From positions 2,729,001-2,793,000 of the forward strand of contig NZ_JBEPOB010000001.1 in NCBI RefSeq assembly GCF_040546595.1: 64,000 nucleotides of DNA, written 5' to 3'. The notes below the pieces were generated by a model. The model was not told the origin of the DNA and did no database searches. It saw nothing but the letters and a program-made list of their open reading frames with translations. Of the stretch, positions 11,619 through 20,361 are shown one piece after another. Source of the stretch: Bosea sp. OAE506 (GTDB lineage Bacteria > Pseudomonadota > Alphaproteobacteria > Rhizobiales > Beijerinckiaceae). How positions within the stretch are numbered: position 1 is the first letter of the stretch; every line of letters starts with the position of its first letter. Position numbers and translations under genes: made by a program.

Positions 11619-14117
11619 CTACCCCATCGCCGCCTTCACCGTCTCGACGAGCTGCTTCATCGTGAAGGGCTTGGGCAGGAACTGGAAATCCTCGCCCTCG
11701 GGCAGATTCTTGCGGAAGGCTTCCTCGGCATAGCCGGAGACGAAGACGACCTTGGTGTTGGGGTTGCGCTGGCGCAGCTCGCCGAGCAGCGTCGGGCCGT
11801 CCATCTCTGGCATCACCACGTCGGAGACGACGAGGTCGATCTGGCCGTCATGGGCCAGGAAGATGTCGAGCGCCTCGACGCCCGAGGCCGCCTCGTGGAC
11901 GGTGTAGCCGCGCGAGACCAGCATACGGGCGTTGAGCGCGCGCACGGCGTCCTCGTCCTCGACCAGCAGGATGACGCCCGCGCCGGTATGGTCCGCGGCG
12001 ACCTTCTTGGGCGCCTCCTTGACCGCGGCCTCGGCGGCGATCTCCTCTTCGCTGGGAACATGGCGGGGCAGGAAGATGCGGAAGATCGTGCCGCGGCCGA
12101 CGACCGAGTCGCAGAAGACGAAGCCGCCGGTCTGCTTGACGATGCCATAGACCATGGAGAGGCCCAGGCCCGTGCCCTTGCCGACCTCCTTGGTGGTGAA
12201 GAAGGGCTCGAAGATCTTGTCGAGATGCTCGGGCGCGATGCCGGTGCCGGAATCCTCGACCTCGAGCAGGACATAGTCGTCGGCCGGCAGGGCGGCATGG
12301 GCGAAGGTGGCGCAGTCGGCGCGCTCGACATTGCGCGTGCGCACGGTGAGCTTGCCGCCGCCGGCCATGGCGTCGCGGGCGTTGACGGCGAGGTTGACGA
12401 TCACCTGCTCGAGCTGGCCGAGATCGGCCTTGACCGGCCAGAGATCGCGGCCCTGGCGGACGTCGAGCGTGACCTTGTCGGCAACGACGCGCTTCAGCAT
12501 CAGCGAGAGGTCCGACAGCACGTCGCCGAGCTCCAGCACCTGCGGGCGCAGCGTCTGGCGGCGCGAGAAGGCGAGCAGCTGCCGCACCAACGCCGCGGCG
12601 CGGTAGGCGTTCTGCTTGATCTGCATGATGTCGGGGAAGGAGGGGTCCGTCGGGCGGTGGCTCGCCAGCAGGAACTCCGAGGCGTTGATGATGACCTGCA
12701 GCACGTTGTTGAAGTCGTGCGCGATGCCGCCGGCGAGCTGCCCGACCGCCTGCATCTTCTGGGCCTGGTCGATATTGTCCTTGAGCTTGCGCTCGGCGGT
12801 GGTCTCCAGCGCGTAGATGATGGCGCGCTCGCCGTCGCCATCCTCCGTTGCCGCCACGGGCGAGAGATAGAGCCGGACCGAGCGGGTCTCGTCGGCGGCC
12901 AGCGTCAGGTCGAGCGGGGTGATCTCGGAGCGGCCCTCCATCGCCTCGGTCAGGGCGCGGTCGAGCCCGCCGCCGGCGGCGACGAGGTCCAGGATCGTGG
13001 CCGGCTGCGGCCCGCCGGGGGTGAGGCGGGCGAAGGCGGCATTGGCGCGCAGGATGGCGCCATTGCGGTCGACGGTGGCGATCGCCATGGGCGTCGAGTG
13101 GAAGAAGCGGGCAAAGCGGATCTCGGCCTCGCTGCCGCCGTCGGTGCCGGCCTCGCCGGGGGCGCGGTTGAGCACGAGGGTGCGCGAGGGGCCGGCGCGG
13201 CCGTCGCTGCCGAAGGCGACCTGATGGTGCAGGCGCACGGGCAGAGGCGCGCCGTTGCGGCGCTTGAGATCGACGTCGAGCACCTCGACGCGCACGTCGC
13301 CGGCATGGCCGCGGATGGCCTGGACGAGCGCCGCGGCGGCCGGTGTGGCGATGTCGTCGAGATGCAAGCCCCCTGAGCCGAAGCGGGCGAGGTCGAAATC
13401 GAGCCAGCCAGAGAGGGTGGCGTTGAGATAGGACACCTCGCCATCGGCGTCGATCGAGACGAAGCCGGCCGGCGCGTGGTCGAGATAGTCGATCGCGTGC
13501 TGGAGTTCCTGGAAGGCGTTCTCCTGGCGCTCGCGCTCGGGCGTGACGTCGGAAACCGACCAGAGCGTCGCCGGCCGGCCGTCACGGCGCAGCGGCGAGA
13601 CCTTGATGCGATACCAGCCGACCGCACCGCGCCCGCCGAGCGCGGGTTCGAGGCGCACCTCCTCGACCAGCTTACGGTTCTCGCGGGCGGCGGTGGCCAG
13701 GCGGTAGATCGCCTCCGAGACCTCGGCGCGGCCGGTGAAGAGGCTGTTGACGGGGCGCAGGTCGCTGGCGCCGCGGGCGCCGGCCAGGGCCAGATAGGCC
13801 TCGTTGGCATAGACGATCGCGGTCTCGCCCTCGGTGACGACGACGCCCTCGTCGGCGCGGTCGACGATCGTCTTGGTCAGGTCGTTGCGGGCGGCGCGGC
13901 CGGAGAACTGCACCAGCCCGATGGCGAAGGCGAAGAGGCCGAAGACGCCGACCACCGAGAGCAGTGCCAGCAGCCCGAGGATGAGCGGCTGCGCCCATTC
14001 ATTGGCGATGAAGCCGAGCGCGATCGCCGAGCCGACGAGCAGCCCCGCGACCAGCAGGATGACGCCGATATGGCCCGGCTTGTCGGAACGATCGATCGCT
14101 GTCGTGGTGCCGCCCAT
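11619..14117 (-). CDS. cckA: Cell-cycle hybrid histidine kinase CckA
   Basis: The 832-residue membrane kinase at the top of the CtrA phosphorelay. Two TM helices lie at about 17-70, with PAS-like regions between about 80 and 440. The dimerisation box [15 protein letters not shown] has phospho-acceptor His467, and the ATPase domain shows [31 protein letters not shown] and GKGTGLGLS. The C-terminal receiver (about 715-832) has phospho-acceptor Asp766 in [12 protein letters not shown]. It is the last gene of the flgB-to-flhB run, 66 bp after flhB, and may thus be under CtrA control itself. Confidence 0.93.
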   Translation of the reverse strand: MGGTTTAIDRSDKPGHIGVILLVAGLLVGSAIALGFIANEWAQPLILGLLALLSVVGVFGLFAFAIGLVQFSGRAARNDLTKTIVDRADEGVVVTEGETAIVYANEAYLALAGARGASDLRPVNSLFTGRAEVSEAIYRLATAARENRKLVEEVRLEPALGGRGAVGWYRIKVSPLRRDGRPATLWSVSDVTPERERQENAFQELQHAIDYLDHAPAGFVSIDADGEVSYLNATLSGWLDFDLARFGSGGLHLDDIATPAAAALVQAIRGHAGDVRVEVLDVDLKRRNGAPLPVRLHHQVAFGSDGRAGPSRTLVLNRAPGEAGTDGGSEAEIRFARFFHSTPMAIATVDRNGAILRANAAFARLTPGGPQPATILDLVAAGGGLDRALTEAMEGRSEITPLDLTLAADETRSVRLYLSPVAATEDGDGERAIIYALETTAERKLKDNIDQAQKMQAVGQLAGGIAHDFNNVLQVIINASEFLLASHRPTDPSFPDIMQIKQNAYRAAALVRQLLAFSRRQTLRPQVLELGDVLSDLSLMLKRVVADKVTLDVRQGRDLWPVKADLGQLEQVIVNLAVNARDAMAGGGKLTVRTRNVERADCATFAHAALPADDYVLLEVEDSGTGIAPEHLDKIFEPFFTTKEVGKGTGLGLSMVYGIVKQTGGFVFCDSVVGRGTIFRIFLPRHVPSEEEIAAEAAVKEAPKKVAADHTGAGVILLVEDEDAVRALNARMLVSRGYTVHEAASGVEALDIFLAHDGQIDLVVSDVVMPEMDGPTLLGELRQRNPNTKVVFVSGYAEEAFRKNLPEGEDFQFLPKPFTMKQLVETVKAAMG

Positions 14118-14183
14118 TGCGGTGTGGTCCGTCCCGTTGGCATGGGGCCGCGCTGGCGGCGTCAGTCGAGGCTTCCCGGCGAG

Positions 14184-15251
14184 TTAGGCGCGGCGGCGCT
14201 TCAGGCGCAAGACGTATCCGATCACTTCCGCCACCGCCTGGTAGTGTTCGACAGGAATCTCGTCGTCGATGTCGACGCTGGCATAGAGCGCGCGGGCCAG
14301 CGGCACGTTCTCGACGATCGGGACGTCATGCGCGCCGGCGACCTCACGGATCTTCAGCGCGACCGCGTCGACGCCCTTGGCGAGGCAGAGCGGCGCGGCC
14401 ATGCCGGGCTCGTATTGCAGGGCGACGGCGTAGTGCGTCGGGTTCGTGATGATGACGGTGGCCTTGGGCACCTGCGCCATCATGCGCTTGCGCACACGCT
14501 GGGCCCGGATCTGGCGCAGCTTCGCCTTGACCTCGGGATTGCCCTCCGAGTTCTTGTACTCGTCCTTGAGCTCCTGCTTGGTCATCTTCTGGCGCTGGTA
14601 CCAGGAGAAGCGCTGCCAGACGAAATCGCCGAGCGCGACCACGGCGAAGAGCGCGAGGGCCGCGGCCATCAGCTTGATCGCCAGGACGAGCGTCGCCGGC
14701 AGCAGCGCCGCGACGTTCATCTGGGCGAAGCCCTCGAGCCGGTCATGCTCGTTCCAGAGCGTGATCCAGAGCACGGCGCCGACCAGCCCGGTCTTGGCCA
14801 GGCCCTTGGCGAAGTTGACCCAGGCCTCCTTGCCGAACATGCGCTTGGCGCCGGCCATAGGCGAGATCCGGTCGAACTTCGGCATCAGCGGGTCGAAGGT
14901 CCAGAGCGGCTTGTGCTGGACCAGCGCGCCAGCCAGCGCGGCGACGAGGATGAAGGCGAAGGGCAGGCCGAGCGCGGCAAAGCCGGTCATCACGCCCTGC
15001 TTGGCGACATGGGCGAAGGCGGCGCCATCGGACGGCACCTGATGGGCGTTCATCAGGAAGGCGCGCAGCGCCAGCGCGCTGTCGCGGGCGGCCCAGCCGG
15101 CGCCGACCAACAGCGCCAGGGTGAAGCCGCAGAGCACGAAGAAGGTGCCGATCTCCTGCGATCTCGGAATGTCGCCTTTCTCGGCGGCCTGATCCAGTTT
15201 TCGCTGGGTCGGGTCCTCTGTTCTGTCCTCGTTGTCGGCATCCTCTGACAT
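14184..15251 (-). CDS. flhB: Flagellar export switch protein FlhB
   Basis: Membrane component of the flagellar type III export gate that switches substrate class after autocleavage. 355 residues. It begins EDRTEDPTQRKLDQAAEKGDIPRSQEI, has four TM segments up to about residue 210, and then the cytoplasmic domain with the cleavage motif NPTH at 270-273. The C-terminus (IPVEHYQAVAEVIGYVLRLK) is complete. It follows fliR with a 6-bp gap. Confidence 0.96.
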   Translation of the reverse strand: MSEDADNEDRTEDPTQRKLDQAAEKGDIPRSQEIGTFFVLCGFTLALLVGAGWAARDSALALRAFLMNAHQVPSDGAAFAHVAKQGVMTGFAALGLPFAFILVAALAGALVQHKPLWTFDPLMPKFDRISPMAGAKRMFGKEAWVNFAKGLAKTGLVGAVLWITLWNEHDRLEGFAQMNVAALLPATLVLAIKLMAAALALFAVVALGDFVWQRFSWYQRQKMTKQELKDEYKNSEGNPEVKAKLRQIRAQRVRKRMMAQVPKATVIITNPTHYAVALQYEPGMAAPLCLAKGVDAVALKIREVAGAHDVPIVENVPLARALYASVDIDDEIPVEHYQAVAEVIGYVLRLKRRRA

Positions 15252-15257
15252 CGGCGC

Positions 15258-16016
15258 TCAGTTCCCCGTGAACTGGCGCAGGAATCCGCCGAGATCGCCC
15301 AGGAAGACGCTCATCATCACGCCGACGACGGCGAAGAGGACGAGCATGCCACCGAGGATCGAGGCCGGGACCGCGAGGAAGAAGACCTGGAGCTGCGGCA
15401 TCATGCGGGCGAGCACGCCGAGGCCGAGATTGAACAGCAGGCCGAAGACGATGAAGGGCGCCGAGATCTGCACCGCCAGCGAAAAGCCCTGCGAGGCGGC
15501 GCGCACCGCCAGCATCATGACGTCGCCGAGTTCCGGGCTGCCGCCCGGCGGCAGGATCCGGTAGCTCTCATGGATCGCTACGATGGCGACATGGTGCAGG
15601 TCGCTGGTCAGGATCAGCGTGATGCCGAGCATGGTCAGCAGGTTGCCGATCGAGGGGTTCTGCGTGCCGCCTGTCGGATCAACGGTCATCGCGAAGCCCA
15701 GGCCCATGGTCTGCGCGACCAGGGTGCCGGCGGTCTGCAGGCAAGCCATGACGAAGCGGGCGCAGACGCCGATCACGAGGCCGATCAGCACCTCGCCGAG
15801 CAGGAGCGTGACGACGCCGGAGGCGCCGGCCGGCAACTGGACGAGCGGGCGGGCCATGGGCACCATCATCAGGGCGATGAAGAAGGCCAGCGAGAGCCGC
15901 GCACGCGAGAAGATGAAGCGCTCGCCGATGCCGGGCATGAGCATCACCAGCGTCCCGACCCGCGCGAAGACGAGCACGAAGACGGCGCTGATCTCGGGCA
16001 GGATCGCGATCTGCAT
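15258..16016 (-). CDS. fliR: Flagellar biosynthesis protein FliR
   Basis: A type III export gate subunit with six predicted TM helices. From the ATG at 16016 the protein has 252 residues and begins MQIAILPEISAVFVLVFARVG, matching the family N-terminus and length. An in-frame ATG at 16100 overlaps the fliQ stop (ATGA) but would add 28 residues of unconvincing Pro/Arg-rich sequence. I prefer the internal start, although coupling at the overlap is possible. Confidence 0.92.
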   Translation of the reverse strand: MQIAILPEISAVFVLVFARVGTLVMLMPGIGERFIFSRARLSLAFFIALMMVPMARPLVQLPAGASGVVTLLLGEVLIGLVIGVCARFVMACLQTAGTLVAQTMGLGFAMTVDPTGGTQNPSIGNLLTMLGITLILTSDLHHVAIVAIHESYRILPPGGSPELGDVMMLAVRAASQGFSLAVQISAPFIVFGLLFNLGLGVLARMMPQLQVFFLAVPASILGGMLVLFAVVGVMMSVFLGDLGGFLRQFTGN

Positions 16017-16096
16017 CGTGCCGCCGGGCCCTCGTCGCCATTCGGGGCGCCGCGGGGCCGGGCCGCCGGAGAGGGCGAGGCACGGCAGCGGCAGGC

Positions 16097-16363
16097 TCAT
16101 TCGCCCGTGGCGATTCGGACGGCGACCCGCCCCATATAACCCGCCAGCGCGTCGCCCATGAACGGCAGAAACAGCATCATCGCGGCGAAGACGGCGATGA
16201 TCTTCGGCACATAGACCAGCGTCTGCTCCTGGATCTGCGTCAGCGCCTGCACGAGCGAGACGGCGAGGCCGACGATGAGGGCCACCATCATCAAGGGCCC
16301 GCCGGCCTTGAGAAAGACCATGATGCCGTCGCGGGCGACGTCGAGAATGGCTCCGGAAGTCAT
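16097..16363 (-). CDS. fliQ: Flagellar biosynthesis protein FliQ
   Basis: An 88-residue export gate subunit with two TM helices (about 18-40 and 55-77). GPLMMVALIVGLAVSLVQALTQIQEQTLVYVPKI is the family signature in the first helix and loop. It sits 24 bp after fliE in the flgB operon. Confidence 0.95.
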   Translation of the reverse strand: MTSGAILDVARDGIMVFLKAGGPLMMVALIVGLAVSLVQALTQIQEQTLVYVPKIIAVFAAMMLFLPFMGDALAGYMGRVAVRIATGE

Positions 16364-16387
16364 GGATATCGTCCTGATGGGCCGGGT

Positions 16388-16711
16388 TCAGACCGGCATC
16401 CGCATGATTTCTTCATAGGCCGCGATGACACGGTCGCGCACGGCGACCAGCGTCTCGATCGCCGCCTCGCTCTCGGCGACCGCTGTGACGACGTCGACGA
16501 CGTCGGCGCGGCCGGCGGCGACGGAGGCCGCTTGGGCGTCCGAGCGGCGGCCGGCATCGGCGGTGGATTCGAGCGCCTTGCCGATCAGCGAGGCGAAATC
16601 GGTGCCGCCGCTCTCCGAGGTGGAGGCGGTCTGCGGCTTGCGGAGCAGGTTGCCCGCGCCCATCCCCTGGATGGAGGCATAGGCGCCGGCGGCGAAGCTG
16701 GGCGTGGCCAT
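16388..16711 (-). CDS. fliE: Flagellar hook-basal body complex protein FliE
   Basis: 107 residues. It forms the junction between the MS ring and rod and docks the export gate. The C-terminal half (FASLIGKALESTADAGRRSD ... VVDVVTAVAESEAAIETLVAVRDRVIAAYEEIMRMPV) is the conserved helical FliE domain, and the first 40 residues are variable. It lies 14 bp after flgC. Confidence 0.93.
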   Translation of the reverse strand: MATPSFAAGAYASIQGMGAGNLLRKPQTASTSESGGTDFASLIGKALESTADAGRRSDAQAASVAAGRADVVDVVTAVAESEAAIETLVAVRDRVIAAYEEIMRMPV

Positions 16712-16725
16712 GACGGTCTGTCCCT

Positions 16726-17136
16726 TCAGGCGCGCAGGATGTCGATGGTGCGCTGGATCATCCGGCGCGTTGACGAGATCAGGTTGAGGTTGGCCTCGTA
16801 GCTGCGCTGGGCCTCGCGCATGTCCATCGTCTCGACCAGCGAGTTGACGTTGGGCATGCGGACATTGCCGGTCGCGTCAGCTGTCGGGTTGCCGGGCTCG
16901 TACTTGACCCGGAAGGCGCTCTGGTCGCGCTGGACGCGGCCCATATCGACGACCTGCGCCTCGAGATCGCGGTCGAAGCGGCGCTGGAAGGTCGGGATCT
17001 TGCGGCGATAGGGGTCGGCGCCTGCGCGCTCCGGGCCCGAATCGGCATTGGCCATGTTCTCGGCGATGACGCGCATGCGGCCGGACTGGCTGCGCAGCCC
17101 CGACGTCGCCACCGCGATGCTCTTGAGAAGATCCAT
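16726..17136 (-). CDS. flgC: Flagellar basal-body rod protein FlgC
   Basis: 136 residues. A proximal rod subunit. The N-terminal helix (SIAVATSGLRSQSGRMRVIAENMANADS) contains the rod-protein consensus, and the C-terminal NVNSLVETMDMREAQRSYEANLNLISSTRRM is the matching coiled segment. The length is normal for FlgC. It follows flgB by 57 bp. Confidence 0.95.
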   Translation of the reverse strand: MDLLKSIAVATSGLRSQSGRMRVIAENMANADSGPERAGADPYRRKIPTFQRRFDRDLEAQVVDMGRVQRDQSAFRVKYEPGNPTADATGNVRMPNVNSLVETMDMREAQRSYEANLNLISSTRRMIQRTIDILRA

Positions 17137-17193
17137 ATCGCCTGTTCCCCTTGCTCCGTCGCGGCGCCGCCTGCGCGGCGTCAGCGCCTCTCT

Positions 17194-17604
17194 TCAGCGC
17201 CCCTTGCCGATGGCGATCTTCATCAGCCCGAGACCCTTGCTGTAGAGCGAGGCAGCGAGCTGATAGTCCGACTGGTTCTGCGCGACCTTCATCATCTCGT
17301 CCTCGAGATTGACCGCATTGCCGCTGGGCGTGGTCTCGAAGCGGCGGGCGCGGGCGCTGTCGAAGCCGTCGCTGCGGCCGCCGATGCCCATATGCCCGGC
17401 GCTGGTGCGCGCCAGCGAGACATCGCCCACGCCGCCATTGCCGGCCCGGACCGCCGGCGCCTTGACGTCCATCGGACGGAAGCCCGGGCTGTCGGCATTG
17501 GCGACGTTCTCGGCCAGCACCTTCTGGCGGGACTGGTGGAAATGCATGCGCGTCTTCAGCGCCTGCATCAGGTTGCCGCCCGTACCGAGGGCCGAATTCG
17601 CCAT
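17194..17604 (-). CDS. flgB: Flagellar basal-body rod protein FlgB
   Basis: 136 residues from the ATG at 17604. GGAGG lies 9 nt upstream, and the in-frame start at 17727 is rejected because the extra 41 codons cross the CtrA box. The HQSRQKVLAENVANADSPGFRPMDV motif identifies the rod family, and NLEDEMMKVAQNQSDYQLAASLYSKGL is the C-terminal helix. First gene of the operon that runs to cckA. Confidence 0.94.
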   Translation of the reverse strand: MANSALGTGGNLMQALKTRMHFHQSRQKVLAENVANADSPGFRPMDVKAPAVRAGNGGVGDVSLARTSAGHMGIGGRSDGFDSARARRFETTPSGNAVNLEDEMMKVAQNQSDYQLAASLYSKGLGLMKIAIGKGR

Positions 17605-17669
17605 GATCTCGCCCCTCCGATGCCGGCGCGACGCGCCGATCCGCTGGGTAAATATTGCCCAGCCCATGG

Positions 17670-17684
17670 TTAACGAGCGGTTAA
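17670..17684. promoter_or_regulatory. CtrA box between flgB and fliO
   Basis: TTAACGAGCGGTTAA is an exact TTAA-N7-TTAA match to the CtrA recognition element. It lies 66 bp upstream of flgB and about 133 bp upstream of fliO, so it could serve both. A weaker second element TTAA-N7-TTCA is at 17709-17723. Confidence 0.75.
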
Positions 17685-17816
17685 AGGGGCCCGCTTTCGG
17701 AGATGTGGTTAACCACGCATTCACCATGTTTCCTGAAAGCGCGGGCGCTATGCTATAGCCAGCGTGTTCAACATCGGGTGGATTCCGGCAGCCGGGACCC
17801 GGCCCCGCCGTCGCTT

Positions 17817-19421
17817 ATGAGGCAGACCTTGCAGAGCTTGTTTGGCTTCGATCTCCCGACCGCGCAGAAGTGGGTCATCGCATTTGGCGTCATCCTCGTC
17901 CTGCTCGTGCTGCTGGGTCTCTTCGCGCGGCAGATCAAGGACGGGCGGCTGCGGATCAAGGGGCAGGGCGGGGGGCGCACACGCCAGCCCAGGCTCGGCG
18001 TGGTCGACATCCACGACCTCGATCGCCAGCGCCAGCTCGTGCTGATCCGCCGCGACAATGTCGAGCATCTGGTGATGATCGGCGGCGCCTCGGACGTCGT
18101 GGTCGAAACCAACATCGTGCGCAGCGGCGCGCGGGCGGCGCTGCCGACCCAGGCCGAGCCGCTGCCGAGCGACCGGCCTCTGCCCTTCGACACGCTGGTT
18201 CCGCCCGAGCTGCTGCGTCAGGACCTGCCGCGTCAGGAGACTAGCAGGCCCGAGACCGCGAGGCAGGATGCGCTTCGCCAGGACAGCCTCGAGGAACTGC
18301 GCCGCGCCACCAGCCCGGCCGCGCCGGTTGCTTCTCCGGCTCCCGCCGTCGAAATGCCCGTCCGCCAGACGCCGCGCCAGAGCCAGGGTGCCAGCGCCGT
18401 CGAGGCTGCTGTTGCGGCCGCGGCGGGCGGAGCCGTTCTGGGCGCAGCCCTGTCCAGGGAGCCGTCGCCGGCGACGGCCGCATCCGCACCCGCCTTGCAG
18501 CCGCCGAACTTCGCCCGCGACCATGCGCCCGCCCCGACGGCGAGCGCGGTGGAGCTTGACGATATGGCCCGCCAGCTCGACGAGGCGCTGAAGCGTCCGT
18601 TCTCGGCCGTGCGCCCGGCGCAGGGCCAGGCGTCAGGAAGCCCGTTTGCTCCCGCCGAGCCCGTTCCGGCCGTGAAGCCCCCGGAACCCTCCAAGGAGCC
18701 GGAGGCTGCCAAGGCCCCCGAGGTTGCCAAGACTCCTGACGTAGCCAAGGCTCCGGAGGTCGCCAAGGCTCCGGAGACGGCGAAGCCTGTGGAGGCGGCC
18801 AAGCCGGCGGACACCGCCAAGCCGGTCGTCCCGCCGCCGCCGAAGCCTGAGCCGGTGGTGACGTCGTCCGCGCCGGCGCAGCCCCCCGTCCAGGCTCCCG
18901 CGCCCGCCGCGGCGAGCCGCGCCATGCCGATCGATGTCGAAGCCGAGCTCGAAATGGCGCTGGGGCTTAAGCCCGAACGCACCGACGCCCGGCCGCCTGC
19001 CGCCGCGCCGCCGATGCCGGTCGCTCCGGTGACGCCGCCGGCCGCCAAGCGGCAGGATCCGCCGCCGGTCTCCGAGCCGGAGCCGCCGCGCCCGTCGCCG
19101 GTCGCGGCCGAGCCCGCTGGCCCCGTCGCCAAGCCGGCTGCGCCTGCCGCCGCGGCCTCGTCCCCGGAGTTCGTAATCGAGCCCGTGTCCGTCGCTGTCA
19201 CGACGAATTTCGATCGGCCGAGCCCGGTCGAGCCCGAGGCCCATGAGGCCAAGCCTGCAGAGCCCAAGTCTGCCGAGGCCAAATCTGCTGAGGACAAGCC
19301 TGCCGAGGCCAAGCCCGAAGAGCCTGCGGCCGACCCCAAGGCGATCGATCCGTTCTCGGTGGATGCGATCGAGGCGGAGTTCGCACGCCTGCTCGGCCGC
19401 GATCCGAAGGCCAAGGGCTGA
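17817..19421 (+). CDS. fliO: FliO-like flagellar protein with a long low-complexity tail
   Basis: 534 residues from the ATG at 17817. One TM helix (about 18-37) is followed by a short FliO domain (RLGVVDIHDLDRQRQLVLIRRDNVEHLVMIGG), which helps stabilise the FliP ring. The remaining ~430 residues are Pro/Ala/Lys/Glu-rich with near-tandem APEVAK and AKPAE units (about residues 315-365 and 500-520), far longer than ordinary FliO (about 100-150 residues). A C-terminal IDPFSVDAIEAEFARLLGR helix closes the protein. fliP follows after 145 bp. Confidence 0.8.
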   Translation: MRQTLQSLFGFDLPTAQKWVIAFGVILVLLVLLGLFARQIKDGRLRIKGQGGGRTRQPRLGVVDIHDLDRQRQLVLIRRDNVEHLVMIGGASDVVVETNIVRSGARAALPTQAEPLPSDRPLPFDTLVPPELLRQDLPRQETSRPETARQDALRQDSLEELRRATSPAAPVASPAPAVEMPVRQTPRQSQGASAVEAAVAAAAGGAVLGAALSREPSPATAASAPALQPPNFARDHAPAPTASAVELDDMARQLDEALKRPFSAVRPAQGQASGSPFAPAEPVPAVKPPEPSKEPEAAKAPEVAKTPDVAKAPEVAKAPETAKPVEAAKPADTAKPVVPPPPKPEPVVTSSAPAQPPVQAPAPAAASRAMPIDVEAELEMALGLKPERTDARPPAAAPPMPVAPVTPPAAKRQDPPPVSEPEPPRPSPVAAEPAGPVAKPAAPAAAASSPEFVIEPVSVAVTTNFDRPSPVEPEAHEAKPAEPKSAEAKSAEDKPAEAKPEEPAADPKAIDPFSVDAIEAEFARLLGRDPKAKG

Positions 19422-19566
19422 CCGTGCCGCGCGGCGCGATCAACAGCTTTCGGGCGCGCGCGGCACTCTGACGCCGCCGCGCCCGTTGCTGGCGCGGCGA
19501 AGCCGGCTCTAGCGTGGCGCAGTCCGACAGGTTGATTCGGGCGCAACCACGGCCGTGTGCGGGACC

Positions 19567-20346
19567 ATGATCTGCTTCTCTGCGAGATGGCGCCGCCTTG
19601 TGCGGAGCCCGCGCGCCGTGACCGGCAGGCTCGCCCTGTGGGCCGCGCTGCTGGCCGTGCCTGCGGGGCCGGCGCTGGCGCAGACGCTCTCGCTCGATCT
19701 CGGCCAGGGCGGTGGCGTCGCCGAGCGCGCGCTGCAGCTGATCGCGGTCATCACGGTGCTGTCGCTGGCGCCGTCGATCCTGATCATGGTGACGTCCTTC
19801 ACCCGGATCGTCGTGGTGCTGTCGCTGCTGCGTTCGGCGCTGGGCACGCAGACTGCTCCGCCCAATGCCGTGATCATCGGGCTGGCAGTGTTCCTGACCG
19901 GCTTCGTGATGGCGCCGACCCTGCGCGAGGCCTATTCGACCGCGGTCGCGCCGCTGGTGGCGGGGCAGATCCAGCCGGCGGAGGCCTATAATCGCGGCGT
20001 GGTGCCGTTCAAGACCTTCATGCTGCGCCATGTCCGCGAGAAGGATCTGGCGCTGTTCATGGAGATGTCGCGCGAGCCACCGCCCGCGACGCCGCAGGAG
20101 GTCCAGATCCATGTGCTGGTGCCGGCCTTCATGATCTCGGAGCTGCGGCGCGCCTTCGAGATCGGCTTCCTGCTGTTCGTGCCCTTCCTGATCATCGACC
20201 TGGTCGTGGCCTCGATCCTGATGTCGGTGGGCATGATGATGCTGCCGCCGGTGACGGTGGCGCTGCCGTTCAAGCTGATCTTTTTCGTGCTCGTCGACGG
20301 CTGGGGGCTGGTCGCCGGCTCGCTGGTGAAGAGTTACGGCGGCTGA
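19567..20346 (+). CDS. fliP: Flagellar biosynthetic protein FliP
   Basis: 259 residues. The core export-gate ring subunit, with a cleavable signal peptide (ALLAVPAGPALAQ) and four TM helices. Signature stretches are LAPSILIMVTSFTRIVVVLSLLRSALGTQTAPPN, VPAFMISELRRAFEIGFLLFVPFLIIDLVVASIL and MSVGMMMLPP. The ATG at 19567 is preferred over a GTG at 19555. Its 3' end converges with the TPR gene, 15 bp apart. Confidence 0.96.
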   Translation: MICFSARWRRLVRSPRAVTGRLALWAALLAVPAGPALAQTLSLDLGQGGGVAERALQLIAVITVLSLAPSILIMVTSFTRIVVVLSLLRSALGTQTAPPNAVIIGLAVFLTGFVMAPTLREAYSTAVAPLVAGQIQPAEAYNRGVVPFKTFMLRHVREKDLALFMEMSREPPPATPQEVQIHVLVPAFMISELRRAFEIGFLLFVPFLIIDLVVASILMSVGMMMLPPVTVALPFKLIFFVLVDGWGLVAGSLVKSYGG

Positions 20347-20361
20347 GGGGCGGACTCCGCC

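Noticed and set aside
16017..16100. Upstream start for fliR at 16100 overlapping the fliQ stop
   Set aside because: The extra 28 residues are Pro/Arg-rich and unlike any FliR N-terminus, though ATGA coupling is tempting.
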